Made by a program: the position numbers and the translations under genes | NCBI RefSeq assembly: GCF_014204915.1 | Contig: NZ_JACHMH010000001.1 | Location: 8,643,501-8,707,500, forward strand | DNA: 64,000 bases | DNA from: Crossiella cryophila | Lineage (GTDB): Bacteria > Actinomycetota > Actinomycetes > Mycobacteriales > Pseudonocardiaceae | Reading direction: 5' to 3' | Shown here: piece by piece, positions 49,766-58,701 of the stretch | How the letters are laid out: every line of letters begins with the position of its first letter | How positions within the stretch are numbered: position 1 is the first letter of the stretch | Notes under the pieces: model-generated | The model's database searches: none | What the model was told of the DNA's origin: nothing | Seen by the model: the letters and a program-made list of their open reading frames with translations, nothing else

Positions 49766-50320
49766 ATGACCTCCACCCTCTCCCTCAGCGAGCTGACCGG
49801 CGACTACGCGATCGACGCCGCGCACAGCCGGGTCGGCTTCGTGGCCAGGCACGCGATGGTGACCAAGGTCCGCGGCGCCTTCAACGAGTTCGACGGCCGG
49901 ATCAAGGTCGACGGGGACAACCCGGCCAACTCCTCGGTCGTGGTGACCATCAAGGCCGACAGCATCGACACCCGCAACGCCCAGCGGGACGAGCACCTGC
50001 GCGGCAGCGACTTCCTGGAGCTGGAGAAGTTCCCGCAGATCCAGTTCGTGTCCACCTCGGTGGCCCAGGACGGCAACGACTTCGCGCTCACCGGCGACCT
50101 GACCATCAAGGACGTCACCCGCTCGGTGACCATCGACTTCACCTTCGAGGGCACCGCCAAGGACCCGTTCGGCAACGTCCGGGTCGGTTTCGAGGGCACC
50201 ACCTCGATCTCCCGCAAGGACTTCGGCATCACCTGGAACGCGGCACTGGAGACCGGCGGCGTGCTGGTCAGCGACAAGATCGTGCTCGAGTTCGAGGTCT
50301 CCGCGGTCCGCGCCGCCTGA
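49766..50320 (+). CDS. YceI-family lipocalin-like protein
   Basis: A 184-aa YceI beta-barrel protein with the features YAIDAAHSRVGFVARHAMVT, FDGRIKVDGDNPANSSVVVT, LRGSDFLELEKFPQIQFVST and KDFGITWNAALETGGVLVSD. The family binds isoprenoids or amphiphiles and often responds to stress. There is no signal peptide, so it is cytosolic here. AAGGAG precedes the ATG at 49766. It forms an operon with the pirin gene 52 bp downstream, under the divergent MarR regulator. Confidence 0.94.
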   Translation: MTSTLSLSELTGDYAIDAAHSRVGFVARHAMVTKVRGAFNEFDGRIKVDGDNPANSSVVVTIKADSIDTRNAQRDEHLRGSDFLELEKFPQIQFVSTSVAQDGNDFALTGDLTIKDVTRSVTIDFTFEGTAKDPFGNVRVGFEGTTSISRKDFGITWNAALETGGVLVSDKIVLEFEVSAVRAA

Positions 50321-50372
50321 CCGTCTACTTCAGACAGTCCACACCGGACGACTGACTCGAAAGGAAAGAAGG

Positions 50373-51140
50373 ATGACGAGGACGCTGAGTCCCCGGACCG
50401 ACATCCGGCGCGCTCGCGACCGGTCGGCCACGAGAATCGACTGGCTGGACTCGAAGCATTCCTTCTCCTTCGGGCGCAGTCACGATCCGGCCAACACCCA
50501 CCACGGGCTGCTGCTGGTCAACAACGACGACGTGGTCAGCCCTGGCACCGGGTTCGACACCCATCCGCACCAGGACATGGAGATCGTCACCTGGGTGCTG
50601 CGGGGTTCCCTCGTGCACCAGGACTCCACCGGTCATTCCGGGGTGATCTACCCCGGCCTGGCCCAGCGGATGAGCGCGGGCAGCGGCATCCTGCACTCGG
50701 AGAAGAACGACTCCTGGCGCTTGCGCGGCGGGGTCGAACATGTCGATCCGGTGCATTTCGTGCAGATGTGGGTGGTGCCGGACGAATCGGGGATCACGCC
50801 GGGCTACGAGCAACTGGAGATCGACGACCAGTTGCTCGCCGGCGGCCTCGTTCCGGTCGCCTCCGGAATGGATCAACACCGGGGCGAGTCGGCGATCCGG
50901 ATCAAGAACAAGTACGCCGCACTGCACGCCGCCCGACTTGCTCCAGGGCAGTCCGTGACCCTGCCCGAAGCCCCGTTCCTGCACCTCTTCGTGCCGCGCG
51001 GGGCGGTCACGCTGGAAGACTCCGGTGCGTTGGCGACCGGTGACGCGGTGCGATTCGCCGCCATCGGCGGCCAGCGAATCACCGCGACCGAGGACGCCGA
51101 GATTCTCCTCTGGGAGATGCACGCGACACTCGCGAGCTAA
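50373..51140 (+). CDS. Pirin-family bicupin protein
   Basis: A 255-aa YhhW-like pirin. The N-terminal cupin has the metal motif FDTHPHQDMEIVTWVLRG and the later conserved MSAGSGILHSEKN, supplying three His and one Glu; the second cupin (VTLPEAPFLHLFVPRGAV) lacks metal residues, as usual. YhhW-type pirins show quercetinase activity; the physiological substrate here is unknown. GGAAAGAAGG precedes the ATG. Co-transcribed with yceI, probably induced by a phenolic or oxidative signal through MarR. Confidence 0.94.
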   Translation: MTRTLSPRTDIRRARDRSATRIDWLDSKHSFSFGRSHDPANTHHGLLLVNNDDVVSPGTGFDTHPHQDMEIVTWVLRGSLVHQDSTGHSGVIYPGLAQRMSAGSGILHSEKNDSWRLRGGVEHVDPVHFVQMWVVPDESGITPGYEQLEIDDQLLAGGLVPVASGMDQHRGESAIRIKNKYAALHAARLAPGQSVTLPEAPFLHLFVPRGAVTLEDSGALATGDAVRFAAIGGQRITATEDAEILLWEMHATLAS

Positions 51141-51154
51141 TTGTTCACATATAC

Positions 51155-51195
51155 GAATGCAGCCGGTGAAGACGGCGGTTTCACCGGCTGCATTC
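51155..51195 (+). terminator. Terminator hairpin after pirin
   Basis: A perfect 16-bp stem (51155-51170 with 51180-51195) with a 9-nt loop begins 14 nt after the pirin stop, closing the yceI-pirin unit. The downstream 190 bp to 51384 are AT-richer and hold no supported gene. Confidence 0.85.
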
Positions 51196-51384
51196 TGGTC
51201 CGTCGGACTTATTTCACACCTTACATTAACCACGCACCTCGTTTCGACCCCAACAATCCATGCAAAGGATTGCCCGCGCACAATGGACAGACTCTCGTAA
51301 GAAATCCGTTGCTCAGCGGGGAACGAGCTACGTGTGGTCCGCCGTGCCACAGTGGACGATTGGCCGGCAGCCCCCTCCTGGGAC

Positions 51385-51963
51385 TCAGCCCGCGGGCACC
51401 CACCGCGGATCCCGGCCGCTGAGCCCGAGCAGCCGGTCCAGTGGGGGCGCGTCCCCGGCCACCGCCACCGCGGGCCCGAATAACCCCTCGGTGCCCTCCG
51501 GCCCGGAGAACGGCTCCACGAAGATCAGCGCCGCGGCCACCTCCGCGTCCGTGGCCAGGTAGTCCTGACCGGTGGCGCGGGCCACGTCCCAGCCGTGCAC
51601 GACCAGCTCGTTCAGGGTGACCTGCCCGGCCATCTCGGCAGGCATGTCCAGGCCCCCGGCCTTGGTCATCCCGGTCCAGGCGGCCGGATCCCGCCAGGCC
51701 ACGGCCAGTTCGCCGAGTTGCGCGGCGATCGTGGTGCGCCAGTCGGGCTCCAGCCGGGCGGCGTCGCCGTCGGGCACCAGGTCGTCGCTGGGTTGTTTGC
51801 CCGCGGCCTGGGTGAAGGCGAGCGCGAGCGTGCCGATGTGCTCGATCAGGTCACCCAGCTGGTAGTTCGCGCACGGCGTCGGCGCGGTCAGTTGCGCGTC
51901 GGTGACGCCGGCCAGCAGCTCCGTCATCCGGGCGGTGGCGGCCCCGTGGTCGATCATGGTCAT
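51385..51963 (-). CDS. TIGR03086-family DinB/maleylpyruvate isomerase-like protein
   Basis: A 192-aa four-helix protein from ATG 51963 with GGGAGG 5 nt upstream. Pattern: ATARMTELLAGVTDAQLTAPTPCANYQLGDLIEH (shown here by its parts ARMTELLAGV and PTPCANYQLGD), IEHIGTLALAFTQAAG and ELVVHGWDVARATGQ. The His in IEHI and in VVHGWD fit the metal site of the mycothiol-dependent/DinB superfamily. Likely a mycothiol-related transferase or metal-binding protein; exact reaction unknown. Confidence 0.9.
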   Translation of the reverse strand: MTMIDHGAATARMTELLAGVTDAQLTAPTPCANYQLGDLIEHIGTLALAFTQAAGKQPSDDLVPDGDAARLEPDWRTTIAAQLGELAVAWRDPAAWTGMTKAGGLDMPAEMAGQVTLNELVVHGWDVARATGQDYLATDAEVAAALIFVEPFSGPEGTEGLFGPAVAVAGDAPPLDRLLGLSGRDPRWVPAG

Positions 51964-52022
51964 TCTTCCTCCCCAGGTGTGGTCCGGGTCACTCAACCAC
52001 AGGCCACCGACAGCGGAGGGAA

Positions 52023-52066
52023 AACCGGCCTGCCACCCGCTCCGGAGCGCGAGTGACAGGCCGGTT
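52023..52066 (-). terminator. Terminator hairpin after the subtilase
   Basis: AACCGGCCTG (52023-52032) pairs with CAGGCCGGTT (52057-52066), extended inward by CAC/GTG past one mismatch. It begins 18 nt after the protease stop. Confidence 0.8.
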
Positions 52067-52083
52067 CAGTCAATCAAGACAGG

Positions 52084-54060
52084 TCAGAAGCCGTAGATCC
52101 GCCAGCCGAAGCTGGTGGTGCCCTTGGCTCCGCCGGCGTCCGTGCCGGTGACGGTCACCGTGTAGGTGCCCGCCTTGGTCGGCGTGCCGGAGATGCGACC
52201 GGCCGGGGTGATGCTCAGACCGGTCGGCAGGCCGGCCGCGGTGTAGGTCAGCGAACCGCCCGCGGTGCTGGAGCCGCTGATCTGCAGCGGGGTGACCGCC
52301 CAGTTCACGAAGCCCCACTGGTCGCTCGGCTTGGTCACGGTGACCGTGCCGCCACCGCCGTCGGAGGTGACCGTCCAGCCGAACTTGGCGGTGCCGGTCT
52401 TGCCGTCGGCGTTGGTCACCGTCACCGTGACGCTGCTGCTGCCCGCGGCGGTCGGCGTGCCGGAGATCAGCCCGCTGGTGGAGTTGATGGTCAGCCCGGC
52501 GGGCAGGCCGCTGGCGGCGTAGGTCAGCGTCTTGCCGCCCGCGTCGGTGGCCTTGATCTGCAGCGAGGCGGCCTGGCCGACCTTGCCGCTCTGGTCACCG
52601 GGGCTGGTCACCGAGACCGGACTGGCCGGGCCCTCCACGGACTCCTTGGCGTCGACCAGGCCCTCACCGTAGAAGGAGTTCTTCGCGGTGCTGCCGGTGC
52701 AGCGGGTCTCGCCGGAGGGGCAGGCGATGTCGTTGGCCTGGGCGGCCAGCTTGGCCCGCAGGTCCGCGGTGCTGATGCCGGGGTTGACGCTGGCCAGCAG
52801 CGCGGCCACGCCCGCGACGTGCGGGGAGGCCATCGAGGTGCCGGACTTGGAGCCGTACTGGCCGCCGAGCACGGTGGAGTAGACGTTGTCGCCGGGGGCG
52901 GCCACGTGCACCTTGTCGGTGCCGTAGTTGGAGAAGGAGGACTTCACGTTGCTGCCGTTGACCGAGGACACCACGACCACGCCGGGCAGTTCGGTCGGCA
53001 GGCTCTGGCAGGCGTCGGTGATGGTCCGGTTGACCGGGGTGGAGTCGTTGGGGCTGGTGCTGTCGGTGGTCTTCTTGGCCAGGTTGTAGTTCTCGTTGCC
53101 GGCCGCGGCCACGTTCAGCACGTTCTTGCCCTCGGCGTAGGCGACCGCGCGCTTGACGCCTTCCAGGATCGCGGCCTGGTCGGTGTCGGTGGGGCAGGCG
53201 AACAGCCACGGGTCGGTGTAGTAGCTGTTGTTGGTGACCTGCAGGCCCTTGTCACCGGCGAAGACGAAGGCGCACACGGTGTTCTCCGGGAAGAACAGCT
53301 GGTTGCCTGCCTCGGCCACCCGCACCGAGGAGATCTTCACCCCGGGCGCGACGCCGACCATGCCCTTGCCGTTGCGGGCCGCGGCGATAGTGCCAGCCAC
53401 GTGCGTGCCGTGATCGCCGACCGGGCGCCAGGAACCCTCGCGGGTGTCCAGCTTGCCGTAGGCGCAGGAGGCGGACTTGCTCGCGTCGAAGTTCGGCTTG
53501 AGGTCGTAGTGCTGGTCGTCGACGCCGGTGTCCAGGATGCCGACGGTGACCGAGGCGGAGCCGGGGTTGATGTCCCAGGCCTTGTCCGCGCCGATCTGGG
53601 TCATGTCGGAGCGGTTGGTCTCGGCCGCGGTGGGCGTGGTCTGGCTGGGCGAGGGCGGGATCGCCGGGTTGGCGGCGGCCGCGGGCACGTCGGAGGTGCG
53701 GGTGGCGCCGACCTTCTGCACGCCCTGGGCCGGGCGGACCTTGGCCGCGAAATCGGCGTCGGTGGAGTGCGCCACGATGACGCCGATGGCGTCGTAGGAG
53801 GCGTAGACGGTGCCGCCGTTGCTGGTCACCGCGGTCTTACCGGCCGCGACCTGGCTCGGTTCGGTGATCACGAAGTAGGCGCGCAGCCCGGCCTGGGTGT
53901 CCACCGGCACCGGCACGGCCGGCTTCTTGCCGGCGATCTCCACCGGGGCGGGGCTCGGCGTGGGTCCGGGGGCGCCGACGGCCAGCGCCGGGGCGATGAC
54001 GGCGGCGCCGACGCCGAGGGCGAGGGCTAATGCCGTCCGCCGCAGGGGAAACCGTTTCAC
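52084..54060 (-). CDS. Secreted subtilisin-like serine protease (S8) with two Ig-like domains
   Basis: Extracellular peptidase of 658 aa from GTG 54060 (AAAGGA upstream). Signal peptide at residues 1-30 (RRTALALALGVGAAVIAPAL). A propeptide of about 120 residues is followed by a Thr/Pro linker. Catalytic triad: Asp177 (ILDTGVDD), His217 (GDHGTHVAGT), Ser409 (SGTSMASPHVAG). Two C-terminal putative-Ig (He_PIG-type) domains share PAGLTINSTSGLISGTPTAAG-like repeats (GLPTGLSITPAGRISGTPT in the second). These may bind substrate or cell wall. A hairpin terminator follows. Confidence 0.95.
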   Translation of the reverse strand: MKRFPLRRTALALALGVGAAVIAPALAVGAPGPTPSPAPVEIAGKKPAVPVPVDTQAGLRAYFVITEPSQVAAGKTAVTSNGGTVYASYDAIGVIVAHSTDADFAAKVRPAQGVQKVGATRTSDVPAAAANPAIPPSPSQTTPTAAETNRSDMTQIGADKAWDINPGSASVTVGILDTGVDDQHYDLKPNFDASKSASCAYGKLDTREGSWRPVGDHGTHVAGTIAAARNGKGMVGVAPGVKISSVRVAEAGNQLFFPENTVCAFVFAGDKGLQVTNNSYYTDPWLFACPTDTDQAAILEGVKRAVAYAEGKNVLNVAAAGNENYNLAKKTTDSTSPNDSTPVNRTITDACQSLPTELPGVVVVSSVNGSNVKSSFSNYGTDKVHVAAPGDNVYSTVLGGQYGSKSGTSMASPHVAGVAALLASVNPGISTADLRAKLAAQANDIACPSGETRCTGSTAKNSFYGEGLVDAKESVEGPASPVSVTSPGDQSGKVGQAASLQIKATDAGGKTLTYAASGLPAGLTINSTSGLISGTPTAAGSSSVTVTVTNADGKTGTAKFGWTVTSDGGGGTVTVTKPSDQWGFVNWAVTPLQISGSSTAGGSLTYTAAGLPTGLSITPAGRISGTPTKAGTYTVTVTGTDAGGAKGTTSFGWRIYGF

Positions 54061-54303
54061 GTCAGGGTCCTTTCGCAGGGGTGTCCGCCGCCACGGCGCG
54101 GGGCACGTGATCGGGTCGGAACGTAATCCGGAACACACCGGACCCGGTAGGGCGCTTTGGCGACACTGGCCGGATCCCGCCACCCACCCTTATCGACATC
54201 AACGCCCTGAGCTGCGGCGATAACAGCATTCTGTGGCAACAAACGGAAAAACCCGCCCCGCCTGGCCGCAGTCCCGCGCACCCGATCGGCCGCACCAGGG
54301 GTG
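54061..54303. promoter_or_regulatory. Divergent control region of protease and hydrolase
   Basis: The 329-bp gap between the divergent genes must hold the protease promoter; an AT-richer block at about 54205-54255 is the likely place. No boxes could be fixed on the minus strand. Confidence 0.3.
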
Positions 54304-54360
54304 TTGACAGCCGGATCCCCGGTGCCTACTGTCCTCACCAGACAGAACGAACGTTCTTTC
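54304..54360 (+). promoter_or_regulatory. Consensus promoter and GAACGTTC operator for the hydrolase
   Basis: TTGACA (54304-54309), 17 bp, TACTGT (54327-54332): a near-consensus housekeeping promoter. Immediately downstream GAACGAACGTTCTTTC (54345-54360) contains the palindrome GAACGTTC, a site style common for TetR repressors. No regulator is encoded beside it. Confidence 0.65.
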
Positions 54361-54389
54361 TTGAAGTCCCACCAGTACCGGAGGAAGTC

Positions 54390-55184
54390 ATGTCCCGCCG
54401 TTTCTCCCTGCGCACCACGCTTTTCGCCGCCGCCCTGGGTGTCGCCGCGTTGTCCACCACGCTCGCCCCGGCCGCGGCCAGCGCCGAGGACAGCGGCTAC
54501 CAGGGCGCCAAACCCACCATCGTGCTGGTGCACGGCGCCTTCGCCGACGCGGGCAGCTGGAACGAGGTCACCCAGCGCCTGCAGCGCAACGGTTTCCCGG
54601 TGCTCGCGGTGGCCAACCCGCTGCGCGGCGTCCCCACCGACGCCGCCGCCATCCGCCAGGTCGTGGACAGCGTCAAGGGCCCGGTCATCCTGGTCGGCCA
54701 CTCCTACGGCGGCACCGTGATCAGCCACGCCGCCGCCGGTGACAAGGACGTCAAGGCCCTGGTCTACATCGCCGCCTTCGCCCCCGCCGTCGGCGAGTCC
54801 GCCGGTCAGCTCTCCGCGGGCGGCAAACTCGGCCCGGACACCACCCGCGTGGTCGGCAACGACCTCTACATCAGGCCGGAGAGCTTCCACGAGGTCTTCG
54901 CCGCCGACCTGCCCCGCCGCACCACCGCCCTGATGGCCGCCGCCCAGCGCCCGATCGACGCCGGCGCCCTGGGCTTCCAGGCCACCGCCGCCGCCTGGCA
55001 GGACATCCCCAGCTGGTACCTGGTCGCCAAGCAGGACAACGCCATCCCGGCCGACTCCCAGCGCGCCATGGCCGCCCGCGCCAAGTCGCACACCACCGAG
55101 GTCAACGCCTCGCACGCGGTGTCGGTGTCCCGGCCGGACGCGACCTACGCGACGATCCTGGGGGCGGTGCGCGGCACCCGCTGA
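54390..55184 (+). CDS. Secreted alpha/beta hydrolase
   Basis: A 264-aa exported hydrolase. Signal peptide residues 1-32 (LRTTLFAAALGVAALSTTLA, ending ASA-ED). Alpha/beta hydrolase marks: IVLVHGAFADAGSW (oxyanion HG), nucleophile in LVGHSYGGTVIS, Asp in AKQDNAIPADSQRAM and His in VNASHAVSVSRPD. This is the salicylate-esterase/EstC-like small hydrolase group. Substrate unknown. A strong promoter and possible TetR operator lie upstream and a strong terminator downstream, so it is monocistronic. Confidence 0.93.
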   Translation: MSRRFSLRTTLFAAALGVAALSTTLAPAAASAEDSGYQGAKPTIVLVHGAFADAGSWNEVTQRLQRNGFPVLAVANPLRGVPTDAAAIRQVVDSVKGPVILVGHSYGGTVISHAAAGDKDVKALVYIAAFAPAVGESAGQLSAGGKLGPDTTRVVGNDLYIRPESFHEVFAADLPRRTTALMAAAQRPIDAGALGFQATAAAWQDIPSWYLVAKQDNAIPADSQRAMAARAKSHTTEVNASHAVSVSRPDATYATILGAVRGTR

Positions 55185-55196
55185 TTGACTGACTGA

Positions 55197-55238
55197 CCGA
55201 GGCGCCCGTTGTCCCGCAAGGGAGAGCGGGCGCCTCGG
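55197..55238 (+). terminator. Terminator hairpin after the hydrolase
   Basis: CCGAGGCGCCCG (55197-55208) pairs perfectly with CGGGCGCCTCGG (55227-55238), 13 nt after the stop. Confidence 0.85.
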
Positions 55239-55307
55239 CGTTGCCGGAACCTGTTCGTCACGCCCGCGCCGCACGCTGGAAACACGGTGTTCCTAGCGTC
55301 CGCAGGC

Positions 55308-56972
55308 ATGACGGTGGACGAGCAGGTGGCAGCTCGCCGGGTGGACGCGGGTACCCGGGAGACGCTGGAGGACTACACGCTGCGGTTCGCGCCGCGGAGC
55401 TACCGGCGGTGGACGCCCGCGGTGGTGGGCGGGTCGGCGCTGGGTGGCATGGCGTACATGGCGGACTTCTCCATCGGCGCCGGGATCGGGCTGAACCACG
55501 GTACGCTGAACGCGTTGTTGTCGATCCTGGTGGCGGCCGGGGTCATCTTCGTGACGGGTTTTCCGCTGGCCTACTACGCGGCGCGGTACAACCTGGACCT
55601 CGACCTGATCACCAGGGGCTCTGGTTTCGGGTACTACGGGTCGGTGCTCACGAGTGTGATCTTCGCGAGTTTCACGTTCATCTTCTTCGCGCTCGAGGGC
55701 TCGATCATGGCCCAGGGACTGCGTTATGGGCTTGGGCTGCCGTTGTGGCTGGGTTATCTGGTGTCCACGTTGGTGATCATTCCGCTGGTGGTCTACGGGA
55801 TGCGCACGCTGGCCCGGTTGCAGACCTGGACGAATCCGTTGTGGCTGGTGCTGATCGTGTTGCCGCTGGCCTACCTGGTGCTGGCCGATCCCGGTTCGGT
55901 GCAACGGTTCCTGGACCATCCCGGCAAGGGATCCGGGCAGGTGACGGCGGCGGCGGTGATGCTCGGGGCCGGGGTGTGCCTGTCGTTGATGGCGCAGATC
56001 GGTGAGCAGATCGACTACCTGCGGTTCATGCCGCCGCGGACGGTGGCGAACCGGCGGTCCTGGTGGACCGCGGTGGTGCTGGCCGGACCGGGCTGGGTGG
56101 TCTTCGGCGCGCTGAAGCAGGCGATCGGGGTGTTCCTGGCCGTCTACATCGCCGACAGCGTCGGGCTGACCCGCGCGGTGGAGCCGATCGAGCAGTTCAC
56201 CGCGGCCTTCCGGCAGCTCATGCCGGGCTGGCTGGTGGTGCCGCTGGCGTTGCTGCTGGTGGTACTGAGCCAGGTGAAGATCAACGTCACCAACGCGTAC
56301 TCGGGTTCGCTGGCCTGGACCAACTCCTTCACCAGGGTCACCCGGCGCTACCCGGGGCGGCTGGTGTTCGTGGTGGTCAACCTGGGCATCGCACTGGCGC
56401 TGATGGAGGCGGACATGTTCAGCTTCCTCAACGCGCTGCTGAGCTTCTACTCCAACTGCGCCATCGCCTGGGTGGTCACGGTGGCCGTCGACATCATGGT
56501 CAACAAGCGGCTGCTGGGACTCTCGCCGACCGTCCCGGAGTTCCGCCGCGGCATGCTGTACGCGGTCAATCCCGTTGGCGTGGTGTCCTTCCTGGCCTCC
56601 TCGGGCATCTCGATCGCGATCTACTTCGGCCTGTTCGGCGAGGCGCTGCAGCCCTACTCGCCGCCGGCCGCGGTGCTGATCGCGCTGGTGCTGACGCCGC
56701 TGATGGCGGTGCTGACCAAGGGCCGGTTCTACCTGCGCCGCACCGATGACGGGATCGAGGAACCACTGCTGGACGCCGACGGCAACCCGAGCGGCACCCG
56801 GTACGAATGCGTGGTGTGCCACCAGGAGTACGAGCGGCAGGACGTGCTCGCCAGCGCGGCCGGTGGCGTGATCTGCTCGCTGTGCCTGAGCACCGACCGC
56901 ACCGGCGTGCACGTCCTGCCCGCTCAGGCCCGCACGGGCGCCGGGATCTCCTTGGGCACCACCGCGTCGTAG
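55308..56972 (+). CDS. NCS1-like purine/cytosine permease with C-terminal zinc ribbon
   Basis: A 554-aa membrane protein with about twelve helices from ATG 55308. The first helices contain GGSALGGMAYMADFSIGAGI and the second region ARYNLDLDLITRGSGFGYYGS, typical of nucleobase:cation symporters. After the last helix a 60-residue tail carries CVVCHQEYE and later CSLC, a four-Cys zinc-ribbon-like motif not found in classical NCS1 carriers. Likely an importer with a sensory or docking tail. The start may be leaderless (TAGCGT 8 nt upstream). The 3' end overlaps the convergent yidC gene by 49 nt, within the tail coding region. Confidence 0.88.
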   Translation: MTVDEQVAARRVDAGTRETLEDYTLRFAPRSYRRWTPAVVGGSALGGMAYMADFSIGAGIGLNHGTLNALLSILVAAGVIFVTGFPLAYYAARYNLDLDLITRGSGFGYYGSVLTSVIFASFTFIFFALEGSIMAQGLRYGLGLPLWLGYLVSTLVIIPLVVYGMRTLARLQTWTNPLWLVLIVLPLAYLVLADPGSVQRFLDHPGKGSGQVTAAAVMLGAGVCLSLMAQIGEQIDYLRFMPPRTVANRRSWWTAVVLAGPGWVVFGALKQAIGVFLAVYIADSVGLTRAVEPIEQFTAAFRQLMPGWLVVPLALLLVVLSQVKINVTNAYSGSLAWTNSFTRVTRRYPGRLVFVVVNLGIALALMEADMFSFLNALLSFYSNCAIAWVVTVAVDIMVNKRLLGLSPTVPEFRRGMLYAVNPVGVVSFLASSGISIAIYFGLFGEALQPYSPPAAVLIALVLTPLMAVLTKGRFYLRRTDDGIEEPLLDADGNPSGTRYECVVCHQEYERQDVLASAAGGVICSLCLSTDRTGVHVLPAQARTGAGISLGTTAS

Positions 56973-57598
56973 ACCGCGCGCTGGGCGATGGTCCAGGTGG
57001 TCGTGGTGAGCAGGTAGATCGCGGTGGCCAGCGGCAGGAACAGGCTGAACACCACCAGGGCGAACGGGAGCAGGCGCACCAGGACGCTCGTCGTGCCGGC
57101 CCGCGCGGCGAGTTGTCCTGACCAGTAGGCGGTGCCGGCCAGCAGCAGGAGCAGTCCGGCGGCGACCAGCGGGTGCGAGCCGAGCAGGCTGAACACCCGC
57201 TCGCCCAGTGGCGCGCCGAACAGGTCGTGCGCGAGCAGGCCGTTGGGCTGCCCGGCCACCGTGTCGGCGAGGAACAGCCGGTACATCACGAAGAAGAACG
57301 GCGCCTGGGCCAGGGTGGGCAGCATCCCGGCGAACAGGGAACCGCCCTCGGCCTGCGCCTTGGCCAGTTCGCGTTCCAGGCGTTTGGGGCTGTTCTTGTG
57401 GGTTTCCTGGAGGTCGCGGAGCCTGGTCAGCCAGGCCGAGCGCTTCCGTTCGCCGCGCAGGGCAGCCAGGCTCAGCGGCAGCAGCAGGGTGCGTACGAGC
57501 AGGGTGAAGACGATGATCGCGCCGACGGTGTGCAGGGGGCCGCCGAGGGCGGACACCACGAGGTACGCGCCGTGCACCGGCGCGTCGAAGATGGACAT
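56924..57598 (-). CDS. yidC: YidC/Oxa1-family membrane insertase, short paralogue
   Basis: A 224-aa membrane insertase-type protein. YidC marks: a membrane helix followed by the conserved Arg in FTLLVRTLLLPLS, the cytoplasmic hairpin RDLQETHKNSPKRLEREL, and MLPTLAQAPFFFVMYRLF. The C-terminal helices are LLLLLAGTAYWSG and FALVVFSLFLPLATAIYL. It is shorter than the housekeeping YidC and lies away from the rpmH-rnpA locus, so it is a second copy with a narrower role. It is followed upstream on the same strand by its usual partner, a DUF6412 protein. Confidence 0.92.
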   Translation of the reverse strand: MSIFDAPVHGAYLVVSALGGPLHTVGAIIVFTLLVRTLLLPLSLAALRGERKRSAWLTRLRDLQETHKNSPKRLERELAKAQAEGGSLFAGMLPTLAQAPFFFVMYRLFLADTVAGQPNGLLAHDLFGAPLGERVFSLLGSHPLVAAGLLLLLAGTAYWSGQLAARAGTTSVLVRLLPFALVVFSLFLPLATAIYLLTTTTWTIAQRAVYDAVVPKEIPAPVRA

Positions 57599-57631
57599 GC
57601 GGGACCCAGTTTTCGCTATGAGGTAAGGGAA

Positions 57632-57892
57632 TCAGGCGAAGGCGCGGGTCACGCCGGGTGCTCGGGGACGGGGACGGCCGGGGGCGTCCGGATCGCCGAG
57701 GCGGAGATAGCGGTTGTGTGCGATGCGGCCGAGCAGGTCCGGGGTCCAGGGCTGCCCCGCGGCGGGCAGGGTGCGCCGGACCTGGGCGGCGAGCTGGGTG
57801 GTGAGCAGGGCGGCCAGCAGCGCCACGACCGCGATCGTGGTCAGCAGCAGTGTGTCGGGCGACCCGACCAGCGCCAGCCAAAGCCCCTGCAC
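57632..57892 (-). CDS. DUF6412-like membrane protein, YidC partner
   Basis: An 86-aa protein with one membrane helix (TLLLTTIAVVALLAALLTTQ) and a C-terminal conserved stretch DPDAPGRPRPRAPG that I associate with the DUF6412 family, usually encoded next to short YidC paralogues. The gap to yidC is 33 bp. Function unknown; probably a subunit or regulator of the insertase. The GTG at 57892 has only a weak ribosome site, so the start is uncertain. Confidence 0.75.
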   Translation of the reverse strand: MQGLWLALVGSPDTLLLTTIAVVALLAALLTTQLAAQVRRTLPAAGQPWTPDLLGRIAHNRYLRLGDPDAPGRPRPRAPGVTRAFA

Positions 57893-57950
57893 ACCGGGTC
57901 AACGCGCGGCGGGCGGGCGGAGTTCCCCGCGCCGCCGCACGGTGGCCGCG

Positions 57951-58631
57951 CTACTTCAGCGCCGACCCGGTGGTGGGCAGCAGCGGCAACGCGGTCGGCT
58001 CGGCACGCAGCCGGGCACGCAGTCGCGTCCAGGCCGCGGTCCGCACCCTGGCCGACTCGTGCCCGGCCAGTGCCACCATCGAGCTGAACCGGGTCAGCCA
58101 GCCGAAGGCGTGCTCGCCGGTGCGCACCGGCAGCCGGGGGAAGGTGTTCTCCGCGTACTCGGTGCTGAACGCGGCGGGCGCGGGTGCGCCGGTCTCGGCG
58201 AGCATCGGCGCCACCTCCGCCCGGAAGAGCGCGCGGAACTCCGCGTCCACCGGATGGTCCAGGAAGCACAGCGTGGCCAGGTAGACCCCGGGCCAGGCGC
58301 GCACGCCCGCGGACAGCTCGCCGGACTCGGGGCGGAGCAGCAGCACGTCGTCCGAGTCGATCATCGTGGCGTTGGCCGCGGCCCGGTGCTCGGCCCACGC
58401 CGGGCCGTCGTAGAAGGCGGTCAGCGCCTGCCGGCGGGCGGCCATGTCCGGGAAACCGCGCAGCCAGACGAACCGGTCCGGGTCCACCGGGGTGCGGAAC
58501 TGGCCGAGCACCTGGATGCCGACCGCCTCCTGGGTGGCCACGAACTCCCGGTCGAACAGCTCGATCAGGTCGTCCCGGCGACCCGGATGGAGGGTGTATT
58601 GACGCAGTTCGATCACGGAGGGGTACGACAT
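57951..58631 (-). CDS. NIPSNAP-family protein
   Basis: A 226-aa cytosolic protein from ATG 58631 (GAGGAG 5 nt upstream). The NIPSNAP ferredoxin-like fold is seen in IELRQYTLHPGRRDDLIELFD followed by VLGQFRTPVDPDRFVWLRGF and RRQALTAFYDGPAWAEHRAA. A second, diverged half follows (GVYLATLCFLDHPVDAEFRA). Function in bacteria is unknown, perhaps a small-molecule-binding or monooxygenase-like dimer. It stands alone, 58 bp from the DUF6412 gene. Confidence 0.9.
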   Translation of the reverse strand: MSYPSVIELRQYTLHPGRRDDLIELFDREFVATQEAVGIQVLGQFRTPVDPDRFVWLRGFPDMAARRQALTAFYDGPAWAEHRAAANATMIDSDDVLLLRPESGELSAGVRAWPGVYLATLCFLDHPVDAEFRALFRAEVAPMLAETGAPAPAAFSTEYAENTFPRLPVRTGEHAFGWLTRFSSMVALAGHESARVRTAAWTRLRARLRAEPTALPLLPTTGSALK

Positions 58632-58701
58632 GGGGCTCCTCTGTCCGGGGAGCCGCACGGTATGGCCCTTTCGCTGCCATCTTCTGACAGTGTTTGGCGG
58701 C

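Noticed and set aside
51141-51422. 93-codon plus ORF after the pirin gene
   Set aside because: Begins within the terminator hairpin and ends antisense to the TIGR03086 gene; no ribosome site.
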